51,351 bases of DNA from UBA5109 sp965662565 (GCA_965662565.1 CBFIHS010000010.1:1-51351); one strand, 5' to 3'. Shown: positions 26,016 to 34,935, numbered from the stretch's first letter. Made by a program: numbers and translations. Notes: a model not told the origin generated them from the sequence alone.

Positions 26016-27088
26016 CAGTCGCCATCTAAGCTATTGAAGCCCAGATACAGATCGGTATTTTTTAAGGCTTTTTCTAATGCTTCATGCAAAGCATCGACTT
26101 CATCGTGCAGCTCTTTAACTTCTACATAAAGAACTTCATTAAGCAAGGCCGCCGATAAAGAATCAGGCAATGCCATGGATGTTTCACTTAATGTGGAAAA
26201 AGCCAATTCTATATTTTCAACATCTTCAGGGTAAAAAGCTGAACTGAAGACAGCAAATAAGCTCTGCAAATTACTAAGATTAACTTTAATATTGGCGAGA
26301 GAATAATCCGAACGCCAGGATTCAGCTTCGCGAATACGCGCTGCTTCATAGGAAGCACCTAAGGCAGGCGCCAATTTTAAATCGCGAATTTTCGCGATAG
26401 ATTCTTGCAAGGCTTTAAGATAATCAATAGTTAAATCTTCCGAGTTCTCGTAAAACCCACTTTCACTAGGGTTTAAAACAATCGCTCTATATTCATCAAT
26501 CCAGCGATTAGAAACGCCCTCGCTAATTTCGTTCAGATTGGCCGCAATGGCTTGACTCAATTCACAGAGGTAGTCATTGGTTTGAAATTCGTTTAGTGAA
26601 TCTTCGTCGAACAATATTCTTTCTAGGGCGGGTAAACCTTGTATACCAACACTTTGACGCGCAAAACTTTCGCTGTTTAAGACAGATGTGTCCGCAGAAG
26701 CGATTAAAGCTGTTAATTGTCGACCACTGGTGCCACGATCATCTGGCCAATACTGTATGCGGTAATTCCAATTGAAATAAGTAATAGGCCCAAATTGAAC
26801 AGACTGAATAGCCTGCCAGGCATCCATCGATTGATAGAAAGCTGCTTTAAACTTAGCAAGATTATCCGCACTGCGATCACTGCAAAAAGATTCACTTTCC
26901 ATACTTAAACTAAGTGTTGCCTCGGAAAGGTTTTGATAGGCGGGGATAATGATCTCATCAGTTGCTGTAAGATTTAATTGCTTCCAGTCATCTTCACTGG
27001 AGATCACGTTTTGAGCAAAAGCAATTTGCTGAAAAAACAGTGAGACACATAAGATGATGATTGATTTTATCTGTATTCGCATAGTCAC
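26015..27088 (-). CDS. Imelysin-family periplasmic protein (COG3489-like)
   Basis: 357 residues with a signal peptide ending QQIAFA-QNV. The two four-helix-bundle halves of imelysin are visible. The first half contains FKAAFYQSMDAWQAIQSVQFGP and WPDDRGTSGRQL, and the motif region reads GIQGLPALERILFDED. The GxHxxE iron motif of IrpA/EfeO-type imelysins is thus replaced by GLPALE, as in the COG3489 branch. It probably binds a ligand or partner rather than iron at that site. Two bases separate it from the DUF1111 gene and it overlaps the DUF1513 start. It pairs with the GxHxxE imelysin at the operon head. Confidence 0.87.
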   Translation of the reverse strand: MTMRIQIKSIIILCVSLFFQQIAFAQNVISSEDDWKQLNLTATDEIIIPAYQNLSEATLSLSMESESFCSDRSADNLAKFKAAFYQSMDAWQAIQSVQFGPITYFNWNYRIQYWPDDRGTSGRQLTALIASADTSVLNSESFARQSVGIQGLPALERILFDEDSLNEFQTNDYLCELSQAIAANLNEISEGVSNRWIDEYRAIVLNPSESGFYENSEDLTIDYLKALQESIAKIRDLKLAPALGASYEAARIREAESWRSDYSLANIKVNLSNLQSLFAVFSSAFYPEDVENIELAFSTLSETSMALPDSLSAALLNEVLYVEVKELHDEVDALHEALEKALKNTDLYLGFNSLDGD

Positions 27089-27090
27089 AA

Positions 27091-28365
27091 TTATAAACCT
27101 TCCAGGAAGCTGATTAAATCTCGCCTTGCTTGTTTTGATAATAAAATAAAAGCCTGCTTTGACTGCTCGGCTTCACCTTCATGCCACAATATCGCTTCCA
27201 ACAGGCTTCTCGCCCTTCCATCATGTAAATAGTATTGTTCCTGCCTTTTGCTATAAGTAGATAAACCCCATAAGCTTGGGGTACGCCACTCCTGCTCTAA
27301 TTCTCCCTCGAGAGAGTCACTCAGCTTCTCTCCCATATCATGCAGGAGAAAATCTGAGTATGGCTTGATCGCAGCATTTAAATAACTTGGCACATGGCAG
27401 CTAGAGCAGGCAATATCTTCAAATATCCTACTGCCTCGCTTCTGCCTATTATCTAAGCTTGCATTCTTTATAGCCCCATCAATTGGCATTTTCATAGGAG
27501 CAGGTATGTTGCTTACAAAAAATAATAAGGCATCAAAACCTGCTGGACCTAACTCGATATCCTGAACATCCATTTGACTGGCCTGAGAAGCCATCTCACG
27601 ACAAGCAAGCTGAAACTCGGTGCAATCTCCATAAGGGTCAACGAATAATTCAGAGCTAATGCCAATATCTAGGCTCAGAGCTAAGGCCGTCTGCTCCTCT
27701 AAACTGGCAATATCGGCTTTCCAGCCGAAACGACCATTCCCGAGACGGCCAGAAATACCATCCCCATTCAGATCATCAGGATCAGCATTGGCCGCAATTT
27801 CGGCACTACTGATGCTCTCTATCAAACCTAGCCCAGCCAGAGAAGGAGCTAGACGAGGAGAAAAACCTAGATCGGCATTGGGTTTAATATCATAAACAGG
27901 ACTGTGTAAGTCTATACTTTGAATCTGAGCTACATTATTTTTTTCAGCACCTATTTCAGCACCTATTTCAGCACCTATTTCAGCACCTATTAATCTATCT
28001 AACAGTGTTTCCTTAACGGCCTGATAAGTCACTGAGACTTTCGCTTCTGCTTCCAAACCAGCTACTGCTCTAGTTTGTAACTGTGCACCATATTGCGGAT
28101 CATTCACTCTTAAAGTTAGTCCAATTGGTGGCTCACCTTTACCGCCATCCTGATGACACTGTACGCAAGAACGCGCATTATAGATTGGTCCCAGCCCATC
28201 ACTGGCTTGTGTAGAAGAAGGTGAACTGACCCAAGTTTTTTCAAATAGAGCCTGCCCACTTAGATACTTAAGTCCAGCTTCAGAAATGGGAAAAGGATTT
28301 TTCTGTGCCTCTACTAGACTAGTAAAAAATGCTAATAGAAAAAAAACAGCAAATTTAGTTTTCAT
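27091..28365 (-). CDS. Di-heme oxidoreductase-like protein (DUF1111)
   Basis: 424 residues with a signal peptide (ends SLVEA). Heme sites are CVQCH (67-71, after GLGPIYNARS) and CSSCH in the last third (SRIFEDIACSSCHVPSYL). The segment DPDDLNGDGISGR looks like a calcium-binding loop, and FGWKADIASLEEQTALA is a DUF1111 hallmark. The family is the usual companion of imelysins, and ferrous iron oxidation in the periplasm is proposed. An in-frame repeat of IGAE occurs four times at 126-141, absent from what I know of the family. It begins 92 bases after the first imelysin and leads by two bases into the second. Confidence 0.9.
   Translation of the reverse strand: MKTKFAVFFLLAFFTSLVEAQKNPFPISEAGLKYLSGQALFEKTWVSSPSSTQASDGLGPIYNARSCVQCHQDGGKGEPPIGLTLRVNDPQYGAQLQTRAVAGLEAEAKVSVTYQAVKETLLDRLIGAEIGAEIGAEIGAEKNNVAQIQSIDLHSPVYDIKPNADLGFSPRLAPSLAGLGLIESISSAEIAANADPDDLNGDGISGRLGNGRFGWKADIASLEEQTALALSLDIGISSELFVDPYGDCTEFQLACREMASQASQMDVQDIELGPAGFDALLFFVSNIPAPMKMPIDGAIKNASLDNRQKRGSRIFEDIACSSCHVPSYLNAAIKPYSDFLLHDMGEKLSDSLEGELEQEWRTPSLWGLSTYSKRQEQYYLHDGRARSLLEAILWHEGEAEQSKQAFILLSKQARRDLISFLEGL
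27943..27990 (-). repeat. Four perfect 12-bp tandem repeats in the DUF1111 gene
   Basis: On the plus strand the unit TTCAGCACCTAT occurs four times in a row, coding IGAE x4 on the minus strand. The copies are identical, including third positions, pointing to recent slippage. Any change in copy number keeps the frame. Confidence 0.95.
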
Positions 28366-28457
28366 GATTCCGTCAAAGTTTCATAGCTTTCGATTATCTA
28401 TGACGCAATCATTAGTACTTATGATAAGTGCTAAGAATAGGTAATTCGACTTGCTAC

Positions 28458-29717
28458 TTAGAGTGTTCCCAGGCTCTCAGAGCCTTCGATACTAACATTT
28501 TGTAGGTTCAACTCACGGATGATTTTCTCAATACTTCTGGTTTCTTCCATCAGAGCATCCACTAATCCCGACACAATTTCTTCGCCTTCGGTATTGTTGC
28601 TAGCGATCAACATATCAAAGGTATTCCCTTGTTTAGCTTGATCAAGCAAAGCTGTCGCTGCGATATCGGTAGTTTCTAACCTTGCCAGCATTTCTGCAGA
28701 TAGCCAAGGGGACTCTTTGGCCAGTAAATCTGCCAGAGAAGGTCCGCTCACAACAGAACCATCAATTCTTTCATACTCGCCAAGGTAAACATTTCTAATT
28801 CCGACAGTGTCGTAATAATGTGAATTATGCGTATTATCTGAAAAACAGTCTTGTTCTTCTTCAGGATCATTCAAGAGCAAACTGAGACGAATTCTTTCCC
28901 CAGCTAACTCGCCATAAGCCAAACTGCCCATACCGGTAAGAATAGTCGCTAAGCCAGCATCAGGCCCTTTGCTCATTAAATCAGTGTAGGCTGCACCTCC
29001 TGGCTGCCAGTTAAAAACCATGTCCTCTAAGTCTGAAACTAGAAGCTGGCTGACAGCTTGAAGATAATCTCGACGACGATCACAGTTGCCGTTTGTACAA
29101 GCATTGAGTGAGTAATCAGTTGCTGGACGCTTACCCGCTCCAGGATTGGTTCCGTTTAAGTCCTGTCCCCACAATAAGAATTCAATGGCGTGATATCCTA
29201 TCGCCACATTCGAGGCTTCACCATCAATTTCATGCAGGGTTTCTGCAAGCAGTTGGGGGCTTATCTGAGCCGCATCAACACTGATTCCTCCGATATCAAT
29301 CAATTTATTGGAAATGATATTCGCGTTATAGAAATAATTATCAGATTCATCTCCATAAGAAGCCGCTGTGTAATCAATCAAACCTTCATCTAAAGGCCAA
29401 GAATTGACTCTACCTTCCCATTCATCCACCACGGGATTACCAAAGCGGAACACCTCTGTTTGAAGATAAGGAACTCTGGCAGCTAGCCAAGCATTTTTTG
29501 CGTAGGTTAAAGTGGTCTGGTTGGGCTGGGCAAGAAAGGCTTCAACAGCCTCATGTAAGACACGAGCTGATATAAGAGAATCTTCGTAAGAAGCCTGTGC
29601 AATAGATAGGTAGGTCTCAACAATTTCCTCAAGGGAGACTGCTTCATTACTCTGACGACTGACAGAGCAACCCAAGAGACATAGCATAATCGCCAATACA
29701 AAGGTCTGTTTGAGCAT
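28458..29717 (-). CDS. Imelysin-family iron-regulated lipoprotein (IrpA-like)
   Basis: 419 residues. Lipobox LLGC puts the acylated Cys at 16-17, so it is anchored to the outer membrane or faces the periplasm. The imelysin GxHxxE motif is intact (AIGYHAIEFLLWGQDLNG), as are the paired segments FRFGNPVVDEWEGRVNSWPLDEG and YSLNACTNGNCDRRRDYL. The second half begins ERIRLSLLLNDPEEEQDCFSDNTHNSHYYD. Length fits COG3487 members. These proteins are iron-repressed and take part in iron uptake; their exact role is not settled. First gene of a six-gene minus-strand operon, 35 bases below a Fur-type box. The two Cys pairs may form disulfides. Confidence 0.92.
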   Translation of the reverse strand: MLKQTFVLAIMLCLLGCSVSRQSNEAVSLEEIVETYLSIAQASYEDSLISARVLHEAVEAFLAQPNQTTLTYAKNAWLAARVPYLQTEVFRFGNPVVDEWEGRVNSWPLDEGLIDYTAASYGDESDNYFYNANIISNKLIDIGGISVDAAQISPQLLAETLHEIDGEASNVAIGYHAIEFLLWGQDLNGTNPGAGKRPATDYSLNACTNGNCDRRRDYLQAVSQLLVSDLEDMVFNWQPGGAAYTDLMSKGPDAGLATILTGMGSLAYGELAGERIRLSLLLNDPEEEQDCFSDNTHNSHYYDTVGIRNVYLGEYERIDGSVVSGPSLADLLAKESPWLSAEMLARLETTDIAATALLDQAKQGNTFDMLIASNNTEGEEIVSGLVDALMEETRSIEKIIRELNLQNVSIEGSESLGTL

Positions 29718-29749
29718 GAAATTCTCGGAGTAGTGACTAGATAGTAAAG

Positions 29750-29777
29750 ATGATAATGATTCTCATTAATAAGTCAA
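29750..29777 (-). promoter_or_regulatory. Promoter with overlapping Fur box for the imelysin operon
   Basis: On the minus strand, -35 TTGACT (29777-29772) and -10 TATCAT (29755-29750) are 16 bases apart, each 5 of 6 to consensus. Plus-strand GATAATGATTCTCATTAAT (29752-29770) matches the 19-bp Fur consensus at 15 positions and covers the whole spacer region. Bound Fe-Fur would block polymerase. A start near 29743 leaves a leader of about 26 bases before ATG 29717. Confidence 0.87.
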
Positions 29778-29802
29778 CAGAACTTCAGAATCAGAACGCT
29801 TA

Positions 29803-30465
29803 TTATTGACCTAGCTCATGCCGGACCACGTTTCCTTCAACCATGAAGAGGACATCTTCAGCAATATTAGTGCTCAAATCACCTATACGTTCGAGATAAC
29901 GCGACACTGAAAGCAAGCTAATTGCTCTTTCAGTAATTGAGCTATCAGCCATTATCGCTTCATTGACTTTTCTATACATTAAGCGATTTAAATCATCCAC
30001 CGCTGCATCAGCCTTTATGACTTCACGTGCTCTACCAACATCCATTTTAACCAAGGAATCCAAGCTGTCGCGGACCATTTTTTGTACCATCCCCGGCAAA
30101 TTTTCAATAACGTCCAGCAAATCATCTAATGGGTCGTCCTCAGATAGAAAAATCGCTCTCCCTGCGATATTAGTCGCTAAATCCCCCATTCTTTCAAGGT
30201 CATTATTAACCTTCATAATCACAACTATAAAACGCAAGTCGGCTGCAACTGGCTGATACAAAGCCAGGATTTTTAGACATGCGTCCTCAATTTTGACTTC
30301 TTTCTCGTCAATAACTTCTTCTTTTACTAAAACTGTTTGAGCTAAAGCAGAATCTCGACTTTTCAAAGCGATTACCGAATTATTAATCGCTTCTTCGACT
30401 AAACCACCTATCTCAAGAATTTCCTTCTTGAGATTTTCAAGGTCACGCTGTAAATGTAATGACAT
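29803..30465 (-). CDS. phoU: Phosphate signalling regulator PhoU
   Basis: 220 residues, all-helical with two PhoU repeats. Family motifs are LKKEILEIGGLVEEAINNSVIAL, LALYQPVAADLRFIVVIMKVNNDLERMGDLATNIA and, in the second half, SRYLERIGDLSTNIAEDVLFMV. The E-R-x-G-D metal-binding motif occurs in both halves. It restrains PstSCAB-to-PhoR signalling when phosphate is ample. Last gene of the pst operon, 23 bases after pstB. The sequence ends where the imelysin promoter begins on the same strand, with no terminator seen between. Confidence 0.96.
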   Translation of the reverse strand: MSLHLQRDLENLKKEILEIGGLVEEAINNSVIALKSRDSALAQTVLVKEEVIDEKEVKIEDACLKILALYQPVAADLRFIVVIMKVNNDLERMGDLATNIAGRAIFLSEDDPLDDLLDVIENLPGMVQKMVRDSLDSLVKMDVGRAREVIKADAAVDDLNRLMYRKVNEAIMADSSITERAISLLSVSRYLERIGDLSTNIAEDVLFMVEGNVVRHELGQ

Positions 30466-30488
30466 ATATTTCTCTTAAAAAATAATCC

Positions 30489-31298
30489 TTAACCAAAACG
30501 TCCTGTTACATAGTCTTCAGTTCGTTTTACCGTAGGATTAGTAAAAACCTGAGTTGTATCACCAAACTCTATTAACTCACCCGTTTCCATAAATAGAGTA
30601 TAGTCAGATAATCGAGATGCTTGTTGCATATTATGAGTAACGATAATAATGGTATAGCGAGATTTCAAATCAAATAACAACTCTTCAATACGGGCCGTCG
30701 AAATTGGATCTAAAGCAGAACAAGGCTCATCCATAAGCAAGACTTCTGGCTCCATAGCTAAAGCTCGAGCAATACATAAACGCTGTTGCTGTCCTCCAGA
30801 CAATTTCAAAGCTGATTCATGCAATCTGTGTTTAACTTCACCCCATAACGCGGCTTGCTTTAATGAGTGTTCTACTAATTCGTCCATGGCCCCTTCATAG
30901 CCATTGATACTTGGACCCCAAGCTATATTGTTGTATATGGTCTTAGGAAAAGGGTTTGGTTTTTGAAATACCATTCCTATACGACGCCTAACTTCTACCG
31001 AATCAACATTCCCAGAATAAATATCTTCATCAGAAAAAAGAATCTTACCTTGTGTACTGACTCCATCAATAAAGTCATTCATGCGATTGAGCGACCTTAA
31101 TAAGGTAGTTTTACCACATCCAGAAGGCCCAATTATTGCGGTGATATTGTTCCGTAAAAACTGACATGAGATTTTGTTTATGGCCGCCTTGCCAGAATAA
31201 AAAATACTGACTTCTTGAAGATCTAAAATACTTTTTTTGTTGGCATCAGATGCAGTATTTATTCCCGCGGAATTTCCAACAACTGCCTGATCCGACAT
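30489..31298 (-). CDS. pstB: Phosphate ABC transporter ATP-binding protein PstB
   Basis: 269 residues. Walker A GPSGCGKTTLL, Q loop FQKPNPFPKTIYNNIAWG, signature LSGGQQQRLCIARALA and Walker B VLLMDEPCSALDP mark PstB. It hydrolyses ATP for high-affinity phosphate import. The start shares one base with the pstA stop (TAATG), so translation is coupled. About 20 polar residues precede the conserved core, a slightly long N-terminus. Confidence 0.97.
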   Translation of the reverse strand: MSDQAVVGNSAGINTASDANKKSILDLQEVSIFYSGKAAINKISCQFLRNNITAIIGPSGCGKTTLLRSLNRMNDFIDGVSTQGKILFSDEDIYSGNVDSVEVRRRIGMVFQKPNPFPKTIYNNIAWGPSINGYEGAMDELVEHSLKQAALWGEVKHRLHESALKLSGGQQQRLCIARALAMEPEVLLMDEPCSALDPISTARIEELLFDLKSRYTIIIVTHNMQQASRLSDYTLFMETGELIEFGDTTQVFTNPTVKRTEDYVTGRFG

Positions 31299-32176
31299 TA
31301 CTTAATTCTCCGTTCAGTTTTCTTACGAATATAAATGGCGCTTGCATTCATCACTAACAACACTGCAAGCAGAACGATGATACCAGCAGCTGCCAAATCA
31401 TGAAATTCCTGCTGGGGTCGTGATATCCAATTGTATATTTGAATCGGCATAGCCGTGAATGAGTCCATCGGCCCATCCGGCAAAAAAGCAACAAAGGTAA
31501 GAGCCCCAATCATAATCAAAGGAGCAGTTTCACCAATAGCCCGCGACAAAGCTAGAATCACACCAGTCAGAATACCTGGCAAGGATGCAGGCAGAACGTG
31601 CGCCCATGAAGTCTGCCAACGCGTTGCACCTAATGATAATGCCGCATAACGTATACTCTTAGGCACTGCTTTAATAGCCTCCCGACTGGCAATAATAATG
31701 ACGGGCAAAATTAATAAACTCATTGTCAATGCTCCGGAAAGTAATGATCTTTCTAAAGCAAAAAAGCGGACAAATATAGCCAAACCTAAAATTCCGTAGA
31801 CAATTGAAGGAACACCTGCAAGATTCGAAATGTTTATTTCAATAAACTTACTGATCTTCCCAGGTTTAGCAAACTCTTCAAGATAAAGTGCTGACGAAAC
31901 CCCGACTGGAATAGAAATTATTGCGACTAAACCGATTAACCAAAGTGTCCCTACAATTGCAGATTTGATTCCAGCTCTCTCGGGAAAGCGCGAAGGGAAA
32001 CTATTTATAAATCTCCAATCAAGCCAAGCGAAACCTTTGAAGGAAGCTTGATACAATAAAACTGCCAACAAGAATACACACAACATTGTAATTAATGCAC
32101 ATAGGCGCATGAAGAGAACAGCTTTTCTCTTTCTTTTCTCTAGCTTCATTCTTTCTTTCTGGGTGCTCAATGACAT
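31298..32176 (-). CDS. pstA: Phosphate ABC transporter permease PstA
   Basis: 292 residues, six membrane segments. The EAA loop REAIKAVPKSIRYAALSLGATRWQTSWAHVLPASLPGILTG is a permease hallmark, and SGALTMSLLILPVIIIASREA is typical of PstA. The N-terminus is strongly basic (KERMKLEKRKRKA) before TM1. It forms the channel with PstC. One-base TAATG overlaps join it to pstC upstream and pstB downstream. Confidence 0.96.
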   Translation of the reverse strand: MSLSTQKERMKLEKRKRKAVLFMRLCALITMLCVFLLAVLLYQASFKGFAWLDWRFINSFPSRFPERAGIKSAIVGTLWLIGLVAIISIPVGVSSALYLEEFAKPGKISKFIEINISNLAGVPSIVYGILGLAIFVRFFALERSLLSGALTMSLLILPVIIIASREAIKAVPKSIRYAALSLGATRWQTSWAHVLPASLPGILTGVILALSRAIGETAPLIMIGALTFVAFLPDGPMDSFTAMPIQIYNWISRPQQEFHDLAAAGIIVLLAVLLVMNASAIYIRKKTERRIK

Positions 32177-33090
32177 TAATCAAAGACCTCCCTATAACGA
32201 TTAAGTACCAGCTGAGAAATGATATTTATAAGCAGAGTTATAAAAAATAACAGCGATCCAACCGCAAACAATGTTTGGTAGGCAATACTCCCTGTAGGCA
32301 CATCACCTAAACTAATCTGAACGATATAAGCTGTCATTGTTTGAATACTCTCAAACATACTGAAACTAAGATTAGGCGTTTGACCCGCAGCGATTGTTAC
32401 TGCCATTGTCTCACCTATTGCTCGCGATATGGCTAGCAGGAAAGAAGCCATTACTCCCGACAAGGCAGCAGGTACTACTACTCTCATGGTTACTTCAAAA
32501 GAGGTAGCACCAAGGGCATAAGCCCCTTGACGTAAACTGTCTGGGACAGCTCCTAAAGCGTTATCACTCAAGGTTGCAATCATTGGTAAAATCATAATGC
32601 CGACAACAATCGCTGCACTTAAAGAATTGAAAACCTGAACATCTGGAAAAACACTTCTTAAGATAGGTGTAATAAAGGTGAGTGCAAAATAGCCATAAAC
32701 AATAGTTGGAATGCCAGCTAACAACTCAAGCACGGGTTTTACATAGGCTCTAACTTTTGGTGGCGCGTATTCACTAATGTAAATGGCACATGCTAGGCCC
32801 AGAGGTATCGAGATAATTGCTGCGCCGATTGTGACTTGCAGTGTTCCCCACAGCAAGGGCAGAACGCCATAAGAACTAGGCTGCAGAACTGGGATCCAGC
32901 GAGTACCGAAAAAAAACTCACTAGGGCTGACGCTTTGAAAAAAAACAAAGGATTCTTTGAGTAATATAATTATGATTACTGCAGTAGTAAGCAAAGTAAG
33001 TGCTGCACAAATCGCCAGCCAACCAACAATCAATGACTCGCCAAAACGCCAACCGGTTTTTTTTATAGATTTAATGGGCACTTCGGTCAT
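32176..33090 (-). CDS. pstC: Phosphate ABC transporter permease PstC
   Basis: About 304 residues from the ATG at 33090 (MTEVPIKSIKKTGWRFGES), which has AGG at good spacing. A GTG at 33162 would add 24 residues not expected in the family. Six membrane helices are seen, with FFGTRWIPVLQPSSYGVLPLLWGTL and the EAA loop LGAVPDSLRQGAYALGATSFEVTMRVVVPAALSGV of PstC. SRAIGETMAVTIAAGQTPNL follows. It pairs with PstA. The gap to pstS is 118 bases, the largest inside the operon, so an internal promoter or processing site is possible. Confidence 0.95.
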   Translation of the reverse strand: MTEVPIKSIKKTGWRFGESLIVGWLAICAALTLLTTAVIIIILLKESFVFFQSVSPSEFFFGTRWIPVLQPSSYGVLPLLWGTLQVTIGAAIISIPLGLACAIYISEYAPPKVRAYVKPVLELLAGIPTIVYGYFALTFITPILRSVFPDVQVFNSLSAAIVVGIMILPMIATLSDNALGAVPDSLRQGAYALGATSFEVTMRVVVPAALSGVMASFLLAISRAIGETMAVTIAAGQTPNLSFSMFESIQTMTAYIVQISLGDVPTGSIAYQTLFAVGSLLFFITLLINIISQLVLNRYREVFD

Positions 33091-33208
33091 TCTTTTGTAC
33101 CTGATAATCCTAGTCTTTGTAATTAACAGGGCTGATTTTATCACGAATAGCAAAGTCACCACATTAAGAGTTAGTGATAAGCCTATTGTATTGGTAAGAA
33201 AACTATTG

Positions 33209-34165
33209 CTAGAAAGAGGCTAGTGCTTCTTTAGATTTTTGATATCCAGATTCAGGCATTTCTACATAGCCAACTTCTTGAGCAAGCATAGAAGCCTGAT
33301 CAAGGTAAAACTCAACAAATGCTCTAACTTCTTGCCGCTCCAAGCTCTGCTTGCTGACATAAATAAACATGGGGCGTGACAATGGTTCATAAGTTCCATC
33401 ATAAATCGTATCTCTTGATGGCCTTACTGGCCCCTTACCGCTGTCAATTGGAACCAGCTTTAGTACGCTTTCATTCGCAATAAAGTAAGCGTGGCCAAAG
33501 AAACCCAAAGCATTTATGTCTCCACTTACCCCTTGCACCAAAATATTATCGTCTTCACTGAAAGTATAGTCAGATCTTGAAGAGCCTGACTCTCCATTTA
33601 TGATCTCCGTAAAATAATCAAAGGTTCCTGAATCTGTACCAGGACCATAAAGATGCAAAGGCTCATCGGGCCATTGAGGCCTGATATCTCTCCATGATTT
33701 CACAGCACTGCCTGGGGTCCAAATCTTTTTCAAATCATCAACAGTTAAATAATCGACCCAGTTATTGGCCTTATTCACAACAACCGACAGGCCATCATAA
33801 GCAATAGGGATTTGAAGAAAATCAATCTTACTTGAGCGAGCTTCTTCAACTTCAGAGTCCTTTATTACTCTTGAAACACCGGTGATATCAATTTCTCCGG
33901 AAAGAAACTTATAAAACCCTCCTCCTGTGCCTGAAACCCCGACCGTAACTCTTACCCTTGGTTGAACACTTAGAAATTCCTCCGCAACTGCTTCGCTGAT
34001 AGGGAATACTGTGCTGGACCCATCGACACTTACTACCCCAGATAAACCTTCAAGATTATCTGATGATTGGTCGTTTTGCCCGCAAGCAGACAAAGCCGAA
34101 ATCAAAACAAGAACTATGCAGCTCTTAATTTTTGAAATAAGCCTATTAGTAAAAAATATTTTCAT
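33209..34165 (-). CDS. pstS: Phosphate-binding protein PstS (lipoprotein form)
   Basis: 318 residues. The signal sequence ends in LSAC, a lipobox with Cys28, so the protein is probably lipid-anchored, unlike soluble E. coli PstS. Phosphate-site segments are VDGSSTVFPISEAVAEEF, VSGTGGGFYKFLSGEIDI and GPGTDSGTFDYFTEII; the fold is that of the PstS/SphX group. A four-base ATGA overlap with phoB indicates coupled expression. It delivers phosphate to PstCA. Confidence 0.93.
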   Translation of the reverse strand: MKIFFTNRLISKIKSCIVLVLISALSACGQNDQSSDNLEGLSGVVSVDGSSTVFPISEAVAEEFLSVQPRVRVTVGVSGTGGGFYKFLSGEIDITGVSRVIKDSEVEEARSSKIDFLQIPIAYDGLSVVVNKANNWVDYLTVDDLKKIWTPGSAVKSWRDIRPQWPDEPLHLYGPGTDSGTFDYFTEIINGESGSSRSDYTFSEDDNILVQGVSGDINALGFFGHAYFIANESVLKLVPIDSGKGPVRPSRDTIYDGTYEPLSRPMFIYVSKQSLERQEVRAFVEFYLDQASMLAQEVGYVEMPESGYQKSKEALASF

Positions 34166-34857
34166 AATCTGCTTTCAAATTTATAGCCAATGCCTCGAAT
34201 AGTTTCAATAACTGAAGGTTCAATAGATAATTTTTTCCGAATCCCTCGAACATGGACATCGATATTTCTATCGATAACCTCCGAACTATCGCCAATTGCC
34301 GAATTTATTATTTTCTCTCGTGAAAAAACTCTTCCGATATTACTCGCTAAATAATGTAAAATTTTAAATTCTGTTTTGGTCAATTTTACTTCTTCACCCT
34401 TGACTAAGACCTGATATTTAAGAGTATCGATTGTAAGGCCACCACATTCAATTTTGTCTTTAGTAATTCCACTTTCTATCAAATATTTTCGTCTTAATGC
34501 CGCTTTAACTCTTGCCACCAACTCTCGCGGACTAAAAGGTTTAGAAATATAATCATCAGCCCCAACCCCCAAACCAAGAACAACATCACTCTCCTCATCT
34601 TTTGCCGTAAGCATAATTACCAAAGTATTCAGCAAGAGTCCGTCTCGTTTTATTTGCGAGCAAATTTCTAAGCCATCAATCCCTGGCAACATGAGATCTA
34701 ATAAAATTAAGTCCGGCTTAACATGCCTAACAAGCTCCAAACCAGTATTCCCATCAAGAGCTATAGCCACATCAAAACCCTCTCTTTTCAGATTGTAACT
34801 TAATACATCTGCAATCGCTGGTTCATCCTCGATTATGACAATTTTTTTTGCCGTCAC
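34162..34857 (-). CDS. phoB: Phosphate regulon response regulator PhoB
   Basis: 231 residues: a receiver domain with acidic pocket EDE (10-12), phospho-Asp54 in ILLDLMLPGIDG and a conserved Lys in YISKPFSPRELVARV, then an OmpR-type winged helix (LTKTEFKILHYLASNIGRVFSREKIIN, DVHVRGIRKKL, IETIRGIGYKF). It is the PhoB/OmpR family member that heads the pst operon. Identity as PhoB rests on this position and on the PhoB-like receiver. No phoR sensor kinase is next to it or in the window, so its kinase is elsewhere. Its stop overlaps the pstS start (ATGA). Confidence 0.92.
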   Translation of the reverse strand: MTAKKIVIIEDEPAIADVLSYNLKREGFDVAIALDGNTGLELVRHVKPDLILLDLMLPGIDGLEICSQIKRDGLLLNTLVIMLTAKDEESDVVLGLGVGADDYISKPFSPRELVARVKAALRRKYLIESGITKDKIECGGLTIDTLKYQVLVKGEEVKLTKTEFKILHYLASNIGRVFSREKIINSAIGDSSEVIDRNIDVHVRGIRKKLSIEPSVIETIRGIGYKFESRL

Positions 34858-34892
34858 TTAGAACACTCATCACTTATGGGGATTTTTAATTA

Positions 34893-34910
34893 ATGAACGG
34901 TAACATACAG
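34893..34910 (-). promoter_or_regulatory. Weak Pho-box candidate before phoB
   Basis: The minus strand reads CTGTATG-TTAC-CGTTCAT, two seven-base units spaced 11 apart as in a Pho box (CTGTCAT-N4-CTGTCAT). Only 9 of 14 unit bases match, so confidence is low. It lies 36-53 bases before the phoB start. Confidence 0.3.
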
Positions 34911-34935
34911 ATATTAAGAATTTATGAAACTTAAG

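Noticed and set aside
34893..34910. Strong Pho box before phoB
   Set aside because: Only 9 of 14 unit positions match; listed as weak candidate, not as a finding.
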